NCBI RefSeq assembly: GCF_936925435.1
Contig: NZ_CAKZHQ010000007.1
Coordinates: forward strand, 1-56,003
Source of the DNA: an uncultured Ramlibacter sp.
GTDB taxonomy: Bacteria > Pseudomonadota > Gammaproteobacteria > Burkholderiales > Burkholderiaceae_C
Direction: 5' to 3'
Length of the DNA: 56,003 nucleotides
The notes below the pieces were generated by a model that saw only the letters and a program-made list of their open reading frames with translations, had not been told where the DNA came from and did no database searches. Position 1 is the stretch's first letter. Every line of letters begins with the position of its first letter. This document shows positions 33,252-42,307 of this stretch, one piece after another. The position numbers and the translations under genes are program-made.

Positions 33252-34322
33252 ATGGCATCCCCGACCACCACCTCCTCCCCGGCGCCGCTGCGCCTGACCA
33301 GTTTTTCACACGGCGGCGGCTGCGGCTGCAAGATCGCGCCGGGTGTGCTGTCCGAGATCCTCAAGGGCAGCGCCGGCGGCATCATCCCGCCCGAGTTGCT
33401 GGTGGGCATCGAGACGGCCGATGACGCTGCTGTCTACAAGCTCAACGACGAACAGGCCCTGGTCGCGACGACCGACTTCTTCATGCCCATCGTCGACGAC
33501 CCGTACGACTTTGGCCGCATCGCCGCCACCAATGCCATCAGCGACGTCTATGCCATGGGCGGCAAGCCCATCCTGGCCCTGGCCATCGTCGCCATGCCGG
33601 TCAACTCGCTGCCTGTGGCCGTGATCGGCGAGGTGCTGCGCGGCGGCAACGCAGTGTGCAAGGCGGCCGGCATCCCGATTGCCGGCGGCCACACCATCGA
33701 CTCGGTCGAGCCGATCTACGGCCTGGTGGTGTTGGGCCTGGTGCATCCGGACAGGGTGCGGCGCAACCGCGACGCCCGTGCCGGCGACGTGCTGGTGCTG
33801 GGCAAGCCGCTGGGCGTGGGCGTGCTGTCGGCCGCGCTGAAGAAGGAGCAGCTCGGCGCCGCCGGCTATGAGCGCCTGGTCCGGGTCACGACCATGCTCA
33901 ACACGCCGGGCACGGCGCTGGCCGCGCTCGACGGTGTGCATGCGCTGACCGACATCACCGGCTTTGGCATCGCCGGCCACACGCTGGAGCTGGCGCGCGG
34001 CGCCAGCCTGCGCGCCGTTCTGGACTGGGGCCGCGTGCCGCTGATCGAGGGCGTGGCCGAACTGGCGGCGCAAGGCTTCATCACCGGCGCGTCCGGGCGC
34101 AACTGGGCCGGCTATGGCGGCGAGGTGCAGCTCGATGCGGCGCTGCCGCCGCTGGCCCAGGCCCTGTTGTCCGATCCCCAGACCAGCGGTGGCCTGCTGG
34201 TCAGCTGCGCGCCCGAAGCCGTGGACCAGGTGCTGGCCATCTTCCGGGAGCAGGGCTTTGCCGATGCGGCCGTGGTGGGCCGCATGGAAGCGGGCGCGCC
34301 GGGCCTGGCTGTGCGCCCATGA
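33252..34322 (+). CDS. selD: Selenide, water dikinase
   Basis: A 356-residue ATP-dependent enzyme making selenophosphate from selenide. The glycine-rich N terminus SHGGGCGCKI holds the active Cys24 and Lys27 (C17/K20 of E. coli). DDAAVYKL, TTDFFMPIVDDPYDFGRIAA, GGHTIDSVEPIYGLVV and the C-terminal SDPQTSGGLL are family blocks. It is Cys-type, not a selenoprotein. GACAAT sits six bases before the ATG. The stop overlaps mnmH (ATGA). In this window selenophosphate would feed tRNA selenation, because the local formate dehydrogenase uses cysteine. Confidence 0.97.
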   Translation: MASPTTTSSPAPLRLTSFSHGGGCGCKIAPGVLSEILKGSAGGIIPPELLVGIETADDAAVYKLNDEQALVATTDFFMPIVDDPYDFGRIAATNAISDVYAMGGKPILALAIVAMPVNSLPVAVIGEVLRGGNAVCKAAGIPIAGGHTIDSVEPIYGLVVLGLVHPDRVRRNRDARAGDVLVLGKPLGVGVLSAALKKEQLGAAGYERLVRVTTMLNTPGTALAALDGVHALTDITGFGIAGHTLELARGASLRAVLDWGRVPLIEGVAELAAQGFITGASGRNWAGYGGEVQLDAALPPLAQALLSDPQTSGGLLVSCAPEAVDQVLAIFREQGFADAAVVGRMEAGAPGLAVRP

Positions 34323-35374
34323 AGGCGCCGGTGCGTGTCGCCGACCGCGGCGGCTTCGACATGCTGATCGATGCACGCTCGCCGGGCGAGTTCGCCATCG
34401 ACCACATCCCGGGCGCCATCAACTGCCCGGTGCTCGATGACGAGGAGCGGCGCATCGTCGGCACCCTGTACAAGCAGCAGGGCGCCTTCGAGGCGCGGCG
34501 TGTGGGCGGCGCCATGGTCGCGGCCAATCTGGCGCGCCATCTGCGCGAGCAGTTCGGCGACAAGCCGGCCAACTGGAAGCCGCTGGTGTACTGCTGGCGC
34601 GGCGGCCTGCGCTCGGGCTCCATGACCACCTGGCTGCGCCTGGTGGGCTGGGACGCGCAGCAGCTGGCCGGCGGCTACAAGAGCTGGCGCCGCCACGTTA
34701 TCGACCTGATCGACGCACTGGCGCCCACCTTGCCCATCACCGTGGTCTGTGGCGCCACTGGCAGCGCCAAGACCCGGGTGCTGCACGCGCTGGCGGCGCA
34801 GGGCGAGCAGGTGCTGGACCTGGAGGGGCTGGCCTGCCACAAGGGCTCGCTGCTGGGCGCGCTGCCGGACCGGCCCCAGCCCTCGCAGACCGCCTTCGAG
34901 ACCCAGGTTGCCGCCGCGCTGGAACGGGTCGACCCGGCGCGGCCCCTGTATGTGGAAGGCGAGAGCCGTCGCATCGGCAAGATCAACGTGCCGCCGACCC
35001 TGGTCGAGCGCATGCGCGCCAGCCCCCTGATCGAGGTGCAGGCCAGCTTCCCGGCCCGCCTGGAGTACCTGCTGCGCGACTACGCCTACCTGGGCGAGCG
35101 GCCGCAATGGCTGTCGGACCAGCTGGGCATGCTCAAGGAAATGCACGGCAAGGAGGTCATTGCCGGCTGGCAGGCCATGGCCATGGCCGGTGATCTGCGC
35201 AGCCTGTTCGCCGAACTGGCGCAGCGCCACTACGACCCGGCCTACGCCAAATCGCAGCGCGCGCATTTCCGGCAGTGGGACCAGCGCGTGCCGGTGGCGA
35301 CGGACGACTTGACGGACCAGGGTATCGAGGCGGTGGCGCGCGACGTGCGCGCGCTCAGGGCAGCACCAGCTTGA
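34319..35374 (+). CDS. mnmH: tRNA 2-selenouridine synthase
   Basis: A 351-residue enzyme replacing sulfur by selenium in 2-thiouridine at the wobble base of some tRNAs. The N-terminal rhodanese domain has DARSPGEFAIDHIPGA and the catalytic cysteine C92 in VYCWRGGLRSGS. The C-terminal half has a P-loop GATGSAKT (about 145-152), which binds the geranyl/phosphate-bearing substrate. It is coupled to selD by a 4-base overlap. The 3' end overlaps the convergent NHL-protein gene by 20 bases. Confidence 0.97.
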   Translation: MKAPVRVADRGGFDMLIDARSPGEFAIDHIPGAINCPVLDDEERRIVGTLYKQQGAFEARRVGGAMVAANLARHLREQFGDKPANWKPLVYCWRGGLRSGSMTTWLRLVGWDAQQLAGGYKSWRRHVIDLIDALAPTLPITVVCGATGSAKTRVLHALAAQGEQVLDLEGLACHKGSLLGALPDRPQPSQTAFETQVAAALERVDPARPLYVEGESRRIGKINVPPTLVERMRASPLIEVQASFPARLEYLLRDYAYLGERPQWLSDQLGMLKEMHGKEVIAGWQAMAMAGDLRSLFAELAQRHYDPAYAKSQRAHFRQWDQRVPVATDDLTDQGIEAVARDVRALRAAPA

Positions 35375-37310
35375 TCACACCGCCGGGCGTGAGCACGGCC
35401 AGGGTCTTGGCGTCGATGAAGGCCAGGCCGCCTGGCTTGTAGAGCAGGCCGGGCAAGGGCCCCAGTTGCAGGCCGGGCGTGGACGCAACGCCGGCCACCG
35501 TGGTGGCCGGGCCGCCGGACTGGCTCTTGCGCTGCACGAAGTGGCCCCAGGTCTCGCCCACCCAGAAGTCACCACCGGCGTCCATGATGGAGACAAACGC
35601 GCCCTGGCTGGCGATGCCTCCGGTCAAGATCAGGGTTTCCTGACCTTGCGGATTGATCTTGAAATACAGCGCTCCCAGATAGGCATAGACGTTGCCAGCG
35701 GCATCGACTGACAGCCAGCGGGGTGCCAGGTTGTCGAAGAAAGTGCTGACCTGGCCGTCGGCCGTGATCTTGCGGATGGCGCCGTTGCCAGCGTCCGCCA
35801 CGAACAGATTTCCATTGCCGTCCAGCGCCAAGCCCATAAGCCGCCTGAACAGCGCCGTGCTGGCCGGTCCGTTGACCATGCCCGCCAGGGAAGGGTCACC
35901 GGCAAGAGTGCGTACCACGCCGTCGGCCGTGATCTGCCGGACCGTGCCGGAGCTGGAGGTCGTCTCTGCCTGTTGGGGCGGCAGTGTGTTGTCAGTGACA
36001 TACAGGCCGCCTTTGCCGTCCAGGACCAGCCCGGTGGGGTAGTGGAAGCGCGCCAGCGCGCCCGGGCCGTCGCGGCTGCCTGCTTCGGCCGCGCTGCCGG
36101 CCAAGGTGCTGACCTCGCCGCCGGGTGTGACCTTGCGCACCGCGTGGTTCATGGTGTCGGCGATGTAGAGGTTGCCAGCGTTGTCGGCAACCACGCTTTG
36201 CGGGTTGTCGAAGCGGGCGGCGCTGCCGCTGCCGTCGGCGAATCCCGTGACCGGCTGCAGCCCGGCAAAGGTGCTGACCGTGCCGTCCAGCGCGACCTTG
36301 CGCACAGCGTTGTTGCCGGCATCGGCGACATAGAGTTCACCGCCATGGAAGGCGATGGCCGACGGCCGTGTGAAGCGCGCCGCAGCGCCCACACCGTCGG
36401 CGTTGCCGGCCGCCTGCGGCGTGCCCGCCAAGGTGCTGACCAGGCCTGCCGGCGTGATCTTGCGGATGGTGTGGTTCGAGGTGTCGGCGACGTACAGATT
36501 GTTCAAGGGGTCGATGGCGATGCCGCGCGGCAGGTTGAAGCGCGCGGCTGCGCCGACCCCGTCGGTGCTGCCGGTGGCCGGCGCTGCGCCGGCGATGGTG
36601 GTGACCACACCTGCGGGCGTGACCTTGCGGACGGTGTTGTTGTAGGCCTCCGCCACATAGAGATTGCCCGAAGCGTCGATGGCCGTGCCGCCGGGCCCAT
36701 TGAAGCTGGCAGCCGCGCCGGTGCCGTCCGCGCTGCCTCTGACGATCTGGAAGAAGCCCGGGGGCTTGGTGCCCGCCAGCACGCTGACTTCGCCGGCCGG
36801 CGTCACCTTGTTGATGTAGTTGCTGTGGGCGTCCGACGCATACAGATTGCCCGCCGCATCGAAAGCCACGCCCGAGTGCGGCACCTGGGAGCAGGTCGCG
36901 CTGCCGAACGCCAGGGTGTTGAGCAGGCCGGCGCTGCCTGGGAAGTCCGACACCGTGCCGTCCATGGAGACCCGGCGCACGCCGCAGACCTCGACCACGG
37001 TCAGCTCGCCGGTGGGCCCGACCACCAGATGGCCTGGTATCTGCAGGCCGGTGGCCAGCGTGCTGATCACTCCTGCGGGCGTGATCTTGCGCACCATGTC
37101 GTTGTCCGTGTCCGAGACATAGACGTTGCCTGCCGCGTCCACCGTGATGCCCTGCGGGTTGCGCAGATCGCTGGCCGGCGGACCGGCGAGCCGGCCGGCG
37201 ACAGGGTAGAGGCCGGGCGCGGGCGGCTCGGAGCTGCCGCCGCCGCCGCAGGAAACCAGCGCCAGCACGGCGGTCGCGGCCAGCGCCGCAGCATGGATCA
37301 GTCGGTGCAT
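35355..37310 (-). CDS. NHL-repeat beta-propeller lipoprotein
   Basis: A 651-residue exported protein. The leader ends in a lipobox (LALVSC) followed by GGGGSS. About nine NHL-type repeats follow, each like NPQGITVDAAGNVYVSDT then VRKITPAGVISTLAG, filling the length to the end. This gives one or two beta propellers on the cell surface or in the periplasm. The seventh repeat carries an insertion (PPQQAETTSSSG), and the last two are degenerate. No catalytic domain is attached. The start at 37310 was chosen because it gives the lipoprotein leader. Role unknown; binding of a protein or polymer is usual for such folds. Confidence 0.88.
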   Translation of the reverse strand: MHRLIHAAALAATAVLALVSCGGGGSSEPPAPGLYPVAGRLAGPPASDLRNPQGITVDAAGNVYVSDTDNDMVRKITPAGVISTLATGLQIPGHLVVGPTGELTVVEVCGVRRVSMDGTVSDFPGSAGLLNTLAFGSATCSQVPHSGVAFDAAGNLYASDAHSNYINKVTPAGEVSVLAGTKPPGFFQIVRGSADGTGAAASFNGPGGTAIDASGNLYVAEAYNNTVRKVTPAGVVTTIAGAAPATGSTDGVGAAARFNLPRGIAIDPLNNLYVADTSNHTIRKITPAGLVSTLAGTPQAAGNADGVGAAARFTRPSAIAFHGGELYVADAGNNAVRKVALDGTVSTFAGLQPVTGFADGSGSAARFDNPQSVVADNAGNLYIADTMNHAVRKVTPGGEVSTLAGSAAEAGSRDGPGALARFHYPTGLVLDGKGGLYVTDNTLPPQQAETTSSSGTVRQITADGVVRTLAGDPSLAGMVNGPASTALFRRLMGLALDGNGNLFVADAGNGAIRKITADGQVSTFFDNLAPRWLSVDAAGNVYAYLGALYFKINPQGQETLILTGGIASQGAFVSIMDAGGDFWVGETWGHFVQRKSQSGGPATTVAGVASTPGLQLGPLPGLLYKPGGLAFIDAKTLAVLTPGGVIKLVLP

Positions 37311-37389
37311 GCAGTCTCCCGTTGGCAAAGACCACTTTAGCGCGGCCCGCCCCTGCCGTGGGGTTTGGTCCGGGTGGGACAATCGGGCC

Positions 37390-37794
37390 ATGCAGATCGA
37401 AGAGAAACCCGAGTTCGCCACGCCCTTCGAATGGATAGGCGGCGAAGACAAGGTCAAGGCGCTGGTCGAGCGCTTTTACGACCTGATGGACCTGGAGCCG
37501 GCCTACGCCGAACTGCGCGCCGCGCACGGCAGCCACCTGGAGAAGGCGCGCCAGCACCTGTTCTGGTTCCTGTGCGGCTGGCTGGGCGGGCCGCAGCACT
37601 ACACCGAGCGCTTCGGCCATCCGCGCCTGCGCATGCGCCACATGCCCTTTGCCATCGGCATCAAGGAGCGCGACCAGTGGCTGGCCTGCATGGACCAGGC
37701 CATGGGCGAGACCGGCGTGCCGCAAGCCCTGCGCGAACGGCTCAAGACCAGCTTCTTCCAGACCGCCGACTGGATGCGCAACACCCACGGCTGA
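37390..37794 (+). CDS. Group II truncated hemoglobin
   Basis: A 134-residue globin. FEWIGGEDKVKALVERFYDLMD forms the start of the fold. QHLFWFLCGWLGGPQHY carries the distal-pocket tyrosine/tryptophan features of TrHbO-type globins, and HPRLRMRHMPFAIG gives the proximal histidine. A tryptophan in DQWLACM fits group II. Roles include oxygen or nitric oxide handling. GACAAT lies six bases before the ATG, with TGG just upstream, making an extended -10-like element. Confidence 0.93.
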   Translation: MQIEEKPEFATPFEWIGGEDKVKALVERFYDLMDLEPAYAELRAAHGSHLEKARQHLFWFLCGWLGGPQHYTERFGHPRLRMRHMPFAIGIKERDQWLACMDQAMGETGVPQALRERLKTSFFQTADWMRNTHG

Positions 37795-37847
37795 GCCTGT
37801 GCCGGCGGTCCCATAATGGCCGGATTCCGATTCAAAGGAGGGCTCGC

Positions 37848-38441
37848 ATGTCTACTGGAGGCTGGATTGTCCTGGCGCTGATCGCCGTGCTGGTGGTCTG
37901 GGCCATCGCTGTCTACAACGCACTGGTGCAGCGGCGCAACCGCATCGCCAACGCGTTCGGCCAGATCGACGTGCAGCTCAAGCGCCGTCACGACCTTGTG
38001 CCCAACCTGGTGGAAGTGGCCAAGCGCTACCTGGCCCACGAGGCTGCCACCCTGGAAGCTGTGGTGCGCGCGCGCAGTGCCGCGGTCGGCGCCGCTGACA
38101 CGGCGCGCCAGCGCCCGGCCAACGCGCAGGCCGTGCAGGCCCTGGCCGCTGCCGAACAGGCCCTGGGTGGCAGCTTAGGCCGCCTGCTGGTAGTGGCCGA
38201 GGACTACCCCGAACTCAAGGCCGACGCCAGCATGCGCTCGCTCAGCGAGGAACTCACCAGCACCGAGAACCGCGTCGGCTTCGCCCGCCAGGCCTACAAC
38301 GATGAAGTGCTGGCCTACAACGACGCGACCGGGGCCTTCCCGGACCTGCTGGTGGCGCGCCTGACCGGCTTTGCGCCGGCGGCCATGCTGCAGGCCACCC
38401 AGAGCGACGCCGAGCGCGAGGCGCCGCGCGTCGCCTTCTGA
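37848..38441 (+). CDS. LemA family protein
   Basis: A 197-residue protein with a single N-terminal membrane helix (WIVLALIAVLVVWAIAVY) and a long helical periplasmic or cytoplasmic domain: NRIANAFGQIDVQLKRRHDLVPNLVE, then LKADASMRSLSEELTSTENRVGFARQAYND. This is the LemA signature. A strong AAAGGAGG site lies seven bases before the ATG, and a CATAAT -10-like box lies further up. The M48 protease gene starts 24 bases downstream. LemA and M48 or TPM-domain genes are often neighbours, suggesting a shared membrane-stress role. Confidence 0.93.
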   Translation: MSTGGWIVLALIAVLVVWAIAVYNALVQRRNRIANAFGQIDVQLKRRHDLVPNLVEVAKRYLAHEAATLEAVVRARSAAVGAADTARQRPANAQAVQALAAAEQALGGSLGRLLVVAEDYPELKADASMRSLSEELTSTENRVGFARQAYNDEVLAYNDATGAFPDLLVARLTGFAPAAMLQATQSDAEREAPRVAF

Positions 38442-38465
38442 GCAGGCTGGCGGCCGACGCGAGGG

Positions 38466-39467
38466 ATGCGTTTTTTCGAGCACCAGGACCAGGCCCGGGG
38501 CCAGACTTGGCGCCTGCTGGCACTGTTTGGCCTGGCCGTGCTGGCCACCGTGGTCGGCGTGCACGCCGCGCTGGTGCTGTGTTGGCTGCTGCTGGACGCA
38601 CTGTTGCCCTTCGATCTGCCCTTCCCGCGCCTGTTCCTGGCTGTGAACGTCGGCGTGACGCTGCTGCTGGTCCTGGGCGGCTGGTGGATCGAGACCTCCA
38701 ATCTGCAGATGGCCGGTGGCGCGCAGCGGCTGGCCCGGCGCATCGGCGCGCGCGAGGCCTGGCCCGCCAGCAGCGCGGCCGAGCAGAGGCTGTGCAACAT
38801 CGTCGACGAGGTCTGCATTGCCGCGCACATGCCGCGTCCCGAGGTGATGGTGCTGCCACGCAACCAGGCGATCAATGCCTTCGCCTGCGGCTGGGATCCT
38901 GAGGATTCGGTGGTTGCCGTGACGCAGGGCGCGCTGGACTGGCTAACCCGCGACGAGTTGCAGGGCATGGTGGCCCATGAATGCAGCCACATCCACGAGG
39001 GCGACACCCGGCTGAACATGCAACTGGCTGGCATGGTCTGCGGGCTGGAACTGGTTTGGCGCTTCGGCGATGAGCTGCGCGAGCAAGGCGGTGTGGCCGT
39101 GCTGTTTGGCTGGGCCATCATGACCATGGGCTCGTTCGGCTGGTCTGCGGGGCGCTGGCTGCAGGCGGCAGTGGCGCGCCAGCGTGAATTTCTTGCCGAC
39201 GCGCGCGCGGTGCAATGGACGCGCAGCCGCGACGGCCTGGGCGGTGTGCTGCGCAAAGCCATGGGCCAGCGCGATGCCCGGCACGACGCCAGCGACGGCC
39301 CGGCCTTGCCGCGGTTGGCGCAGCACCTGCTGCTGGTGGGGGAGGGCGGTGGAAGCGGTAGATGGTTCGATGCCCATCCGCCACTGGAACTGCGGGTGCG
39401 GCGCCTGTACGGCCGGCCCATGCCGGCCTTGCCGCTGACCGCTAGGCCGGACGCCCAGACGGCTTGA
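38466..39467 (+). CDS. M48 family membrane metalloprotease
   Basis: A 333-residue protein with two N-terminal membrane helices (ALFGLAVLATVVGVHAALVL and LAVNVGVTLLLVLGGWW). The zinc protease motif is VAHECSH (H171, E172, H175), and the downstream third-ligand segment is QREFLADARAVQ. More hydrophobic helices lie around 195-235. It is HtpX-like and probably degrades misfolded membrane proteins. Its position directly after lemA suggests joint action. Its end overlaps the convergent Smr gene by 26 bases. Confidence 0.92.
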   Translation: MRFFEHQDQARGQTWRLLALFGLAVLATVVGVHAALVLCWLLLDALLPFDLPFPRLFLAVNVGVTLLLVLGGWWIETSNLQMAGGAQRLARRIGAREAWPASSAAEQRLCNIVDEVCIAAHMPRPEVMVLPRNQAINAFACGWDPEDSVVAVTQGALDWLTRDELQGMVAHECSHIHEGDTRLNMQLAGMVCGLELVWRFGDELREQGGVAVLFGWAIMTMGSFGWSAGRWLQAAVARQREFLADARAVQWTRSRDGLGGVLRKAMGQRDARHDASDGPALPRLAQHLLLVGEGGGSGRWFDAHPPLELRVRRLYGRPMPALPLTARPDAQTA

Positions 39468-40089
39468 GCAACACCACCACGGCGCCGGCGCCGCCCTCGT
39501 CGGCGCGGGCCTGGACGAAGGCCAGCACCTCGTCCTTCTGGATCAGCCAGCCCTGCACTTTGGCTTTGAGCACCGGCATCTTGCCCGGCGAGCCCAGGCC
39601 CTTGCCATGCACGACACGCACGCAGCGGATGCCCTGCTTGTGGGCTTCGCGGATGAAGGCGCCCAGCGCCTCCCGCGCGTCCTCGCGGCGCAGGCCGTGC
39701 AGGTCGAGCTCGCGCTGGATGCTCCAGTCGCCCTTGCGCAGCTTGCGCGTCACGTCGCTGCCAATGCCCGGGCGCCGGAAGCTCAGCGCGTCGTCCACGT
39801 CCAGCAGGGTGCTGGCGTCGAACTCGTCGCTGATGGCCTCCAGCAGCACGCGCTGCTCGTCCAGCTGCTGCTGCACGGGAATAGGCGGCGGCTGTTCGGG
39901 GGCCAGCCGCACCCGCGGCGGCTGCTTGATGGGTTTGACCGCGCCCACCCCTGTGGCGAAGACGTTCCTGTCGGCCAGGGCGCGGCGCTCGGCCTCGCGG
40001 CGAGCGGCTTCCTGCTGCGCCGCCAGCTTCTGCTGCTGCGCCAGGTGGCGCTGCATGGCCTGCAGGTCCTGCAAGGACTTCGCCTTCAC
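39442..40089 (-). CDS. Smr/MutS family protein
   Basis: A 215-residue protein. The N-terminal 60 residues form a Gln/Ala/Arg-rich helix. The C-terminal Smr domain has [18 protein letters not shown], the [11 protein letters not shown] loop and the closing AVVVLLK. Smr domains bind or nick nucleic acids, and bacterial stand-alone forms have been tied to ribosome rescue. The ATG at 40089 overlaps the radC-family stop (ATGA), and its 3' end overlaps the M48 gene. Confidence 0.94.
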   Translation of the reverse strand: MKAKSLQDLQAMQRHLAQQQKLAAQQEAARREAERRALADRNVFATGVGAVKPIKQPPRVRLAPEQPPPIPVQQQLDEQRVLLEAISDEFDASTLLDVDDALSFRRPGIGSDVTRKLRKGDWSIQRELDLHGLRREDAREALGAFIREAHKQGIRCVRVVHGKGLGSPGKMPVLKAKVQGWLIQKDEVLAFVQARADEGGAGAVVVLLKPSGRPA

Positions 40090-40763
40090 AGCAAGCCCTT
40101 TTCGGCCATCGACAGCGCGGCGCCCGGCGCGACGATGATGTGGTCCAGCACACGCACGTCGATCAGGGCCAGCGCCGCCTTCAGGGTCTGCGTGAGGGCC
40201 TCGTCGGCGCGCGAGGGCTGGACCGTGCCGCTGGGATGGTTGTGCGCCAGCACCACGGCGGCGGCCTGGTGGCGCAGCGCGTGCAGCACCACCTCGCGCG
40301 GGTAGACGCTGGTCTGGGTCAGGCTGCCGCGAAACAGCTCCTCCAGCGCCAGCAGGCGGTGCTGCGCGTCCAGGAACAGCACGGCAAACACTTCGTGCTC
40401 GCGCCGCGCCAGGTGCAGCTGCAGGTATTGCATCACTGCCCCGGGCGAGCTGAAGACCTCGCGCTCCTTGAGTTGCTGGGCCAGCGCGCGCCGCGCCAGT
40501 TCCAGCACGGCCAGCAGCTCGGCCCGCTTGGCGTCGCCGCCCAGACCCTTGACGGCCTTGAGTTCGTCGGCGCTGGTGTGCAAGAGGCCGGCGATGCCGC
40601 CGAAGCGCTCCAGCACTTCGTGGGCCATCTGCAGCACGCCGCGGCCCGCCGTGCCGGTGCGCAGCAGCAGGGCCAGCAGCTCGGTGTCGCTGAGCGCGGC
40701 CGCGCCGCGTTCCAGCAGCTTTTCGCGCGGCTGGGCGTCGGCGGGAAGGTCTTTCAGGGACAT
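40086..40763 (-). CDS. radC: RadC family protein (JAB domain)
   Basis: A 225-residue protein. The N terminus has [26 protein letters not shown] and the helix-hairpin-helix [13 protein letters not shown]. The C-terminal JAB/MPN metal site is [18 protein letters not shown]. Despite the name, a repair role is unproven; chromosomal copies are widespread in proteobacteria. The ATG at 40763 ([17 protein letters not shown]) matches the family start. It is transcribed away from fkpB with a 66-base spacer. Confidence 0.94.
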   Translation of the reverse strand: MSLKDLPADAQPREKLLERGAAALSDTELLALLLRTGTAGRGVLQMAHEVLERFGGIAGLLHTSADELKAVKGLGGDAKRAELLAVLELARRALAQQLKEREVFSSPGAVMQYLQLHLARREHEVFAVLFLDAQHRLLALEELFRGSLTQTSVYPREVVLHALRHQAAAVVLAHNHPSGTVQPSRADEALTQTLKAALALIDVRVLDHIIVAPGAALSMAEKGLL

Positions 40764-40829
40764 CGGCGTGCGTCCACCGCAGGCGGCTGCGGGAGTTTCT
40801 ACAATGGAGGCCAGTTTATCGGGACTTCC

Positions 40830-41318
40830 ATGGCCTCCACCTCGCCGCAAGCTGTGCCCCGTGTGCAGCCTGGCTCCTTTCTCACACTGCATTACCGCCT
40901 GGCCGGTCCGGGCGGCGACATCATCAACACCTTCAACGACAAGCCGGCCACGCTGACCCTGGGTACGGGCGAGCTGTCACCGGCCATGGAGCAGCGCCTG
41001 CTGGGACTGGAGGAGGGCGCGCGCGCCAGTTTCGAGATTCCCGAGGGCGAGGCCTTTGGCGAGCGCAATCCGCAGATGCTGCAATGGGTGGCGCGCAAGC
41101 TGCTCAACGAACTGGGCGACGCCGACGAGACCTACAAGGTCGGCGACGTGGTGCAGTTCCCCACGCCCGACGGCCTGGGCCAGTACGCCGGCTCGGTGCA
41201 GCAGGTGGGCAAGGACGGCCAGGGCGACGGCAAGGCCGACGCAGTGCTGTTCGATTTCAACCATCCGCTGGCCGGCCAGCGCGTGAGTTTCGAAGTTCAT
41301 GTGATCGGCGTGCTATGA
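40830..41318 (+). CDS. fkpB: FKBP-type peptidyl-prolyl isomerase (FkpB/SlpA type)
   Basis: A 162-residue SlyD-like cis-trans prolyl isomerase. [18 protein letters not shown] starts the FKBP half, [40 protein letters not shown] leads into the inserted IF domain, and [17 protein letters not shown] closes the fold. It lacks the metal-binding tail of SlyD, as FkpB does. The stop overlaps ispH (ATGA); fkpB-ispH is a conserved proteobacterial pair. TACAAT at 40800-40805 is a candidate -10. Confidence 0.95.
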   Translation: MASTSPQAVPRVQPGSFLTLHYRLAGPGGDIINTFNDKPATLTLGTGELSPAMEQRLLGLEEGARASFEIPEGEAFGERNPQMLQWVARKLLNELGDADETYKVGDVVQFPTPDGLGQYAGSVQQVGKDGQGDGKADAVLFDFNHPLAGQRVSFEVHVIGVL

Positions 41319-42307
41319 GCCAGGAACAAGCCAAGGACAGCGCGAGCGAAGAGGTCAACATCCTGCTGGCCGAGCCGCGCGGCTTTTGCGCCGGTGTCGA
41401 CCGCGCGATCGAGATCGTCGAGCGCGCCCTGCAGAAGTTCGGCGCGCCCATCTACGTGCGCCACGAGATCGTGCACAACACCTATGTGGTCAACGACCTC
41501 AAGGCCAAGGGCGCGGTCTTTATCGAGGACCTGAACGATGTGCCTGTGGGCGCCACCCTGGTGTTCTCAGCCCATGGCGTGAGCAAGGCCGTGCAGCAGG
41601 AGGCGCGCGCGCGCGGCTTCGAGATCTTCGACGCCACCTGTCCGCTGGTCACCAAGGTCCACGTGGAAGTGGCCAAGCTGGCCAAGGAAGGCTACGAGTT
41701 CATCATGATCGGCCACAAGGGCCATCCCGAGGTGGAGGGCACCATGGGCCAGCTGGACCACGGCATCCACCTGGTGGAGGACGTGGAGGACGTGGCCAAG
41801 GTGCAGCCGGCGCAAACCGCCAAGCTGGCCGTGGTGACGCAGACCACCCTGTCGGTGGACGACGCGGCCCAGATCTCCGCCGCGGTGCGCGCGCGCTTTC
41901 CCAGCGTGCGCGAGCCCAAGCAGCAGGACATCTGCTATGCCACGCAAAACCGCCAGGACGCGGTCAAACTGATGGCGCCGCAGGTGGATGTGGTCATCGT
42001 GGTGGGCAGCCCCACCAGCTCCAACAGCAATCGGCTGGCCGAACTGGCGCGCAAGCTCGGCGTGCCCAGCCACATGGTGGACAGCGCCGACGAACTGCGG
42101 CCTGAATGGCTGGCCGGTAAGGCCCGCGTCGGGCTCACTGCCGGCGCCTCGGCGCCCGAATTGTTGGTGCGCCAGGTGATCGATCGGATCAAGGCCATGG
42201 GCGCGGTCTCGGTGCGCAAGATGGACGGCATTTCTGAGACGGTGAAGTTCCCGCTGCCCAAGGGCCTGAAGCTCGACGAGGGCGTCCAACTGGGGCATCT
42301 GAGCTGA
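41315..42307 (+). CDS. ispH: 4-hydroxy-3-methylbut-2-enyl diphosphate reductase
   Basis: A 330-residue Fe-S enzyme for the last step of the MEP isoprenoid pathway, giving IPP and DMAPP. The three cluster cysteines are in RGFCAGVDRA, DATCPLVTK and DICYATQ. The substrate-binding VRHEIVHN, GHKGHPEVEGTMGQ and GSPTSSNSNRL blocks are all present. It overlaps fkpB upstream, and its TGA shares a base with the next ATG. Confidence 0.98.
   Translation: MSQEQAKDSASEEVNILLAEPRGFCAGVDRAIEIVERALQKFGAPIYVRHEIVHNTYVVNDLKAKGAVFIEDLNDVPVGATLVFSAHGVSKAVQQEARARGFEIFDATCPLVTKVHVEVAKLAKEGYEFIMIGHKGHPEVEGTMGQLDHGIHLVEDVEDVAKVQPAQTAKLAVVTQTTLSVDDAAQISAAVRARFPSVREPKQQDICYATQNRQDAVKLMAPQVDVVIVVGSPTSSNSNRLAELARKLGVPSHMVDSADELRPEWLAGKARVGLTAGASAPELLVRQVIDRIKAMGAVSVRKMDGISETVKFPLPKGLKLDEGVQLGHLS

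Noticed and set aside
40086..40763. RadC as a marker of a mobile element
   Set aside because: RadC-like genes can be on islands, but here the gene is coupled to a Smr gene among core genes with the same composition, with no integrase or repeats.
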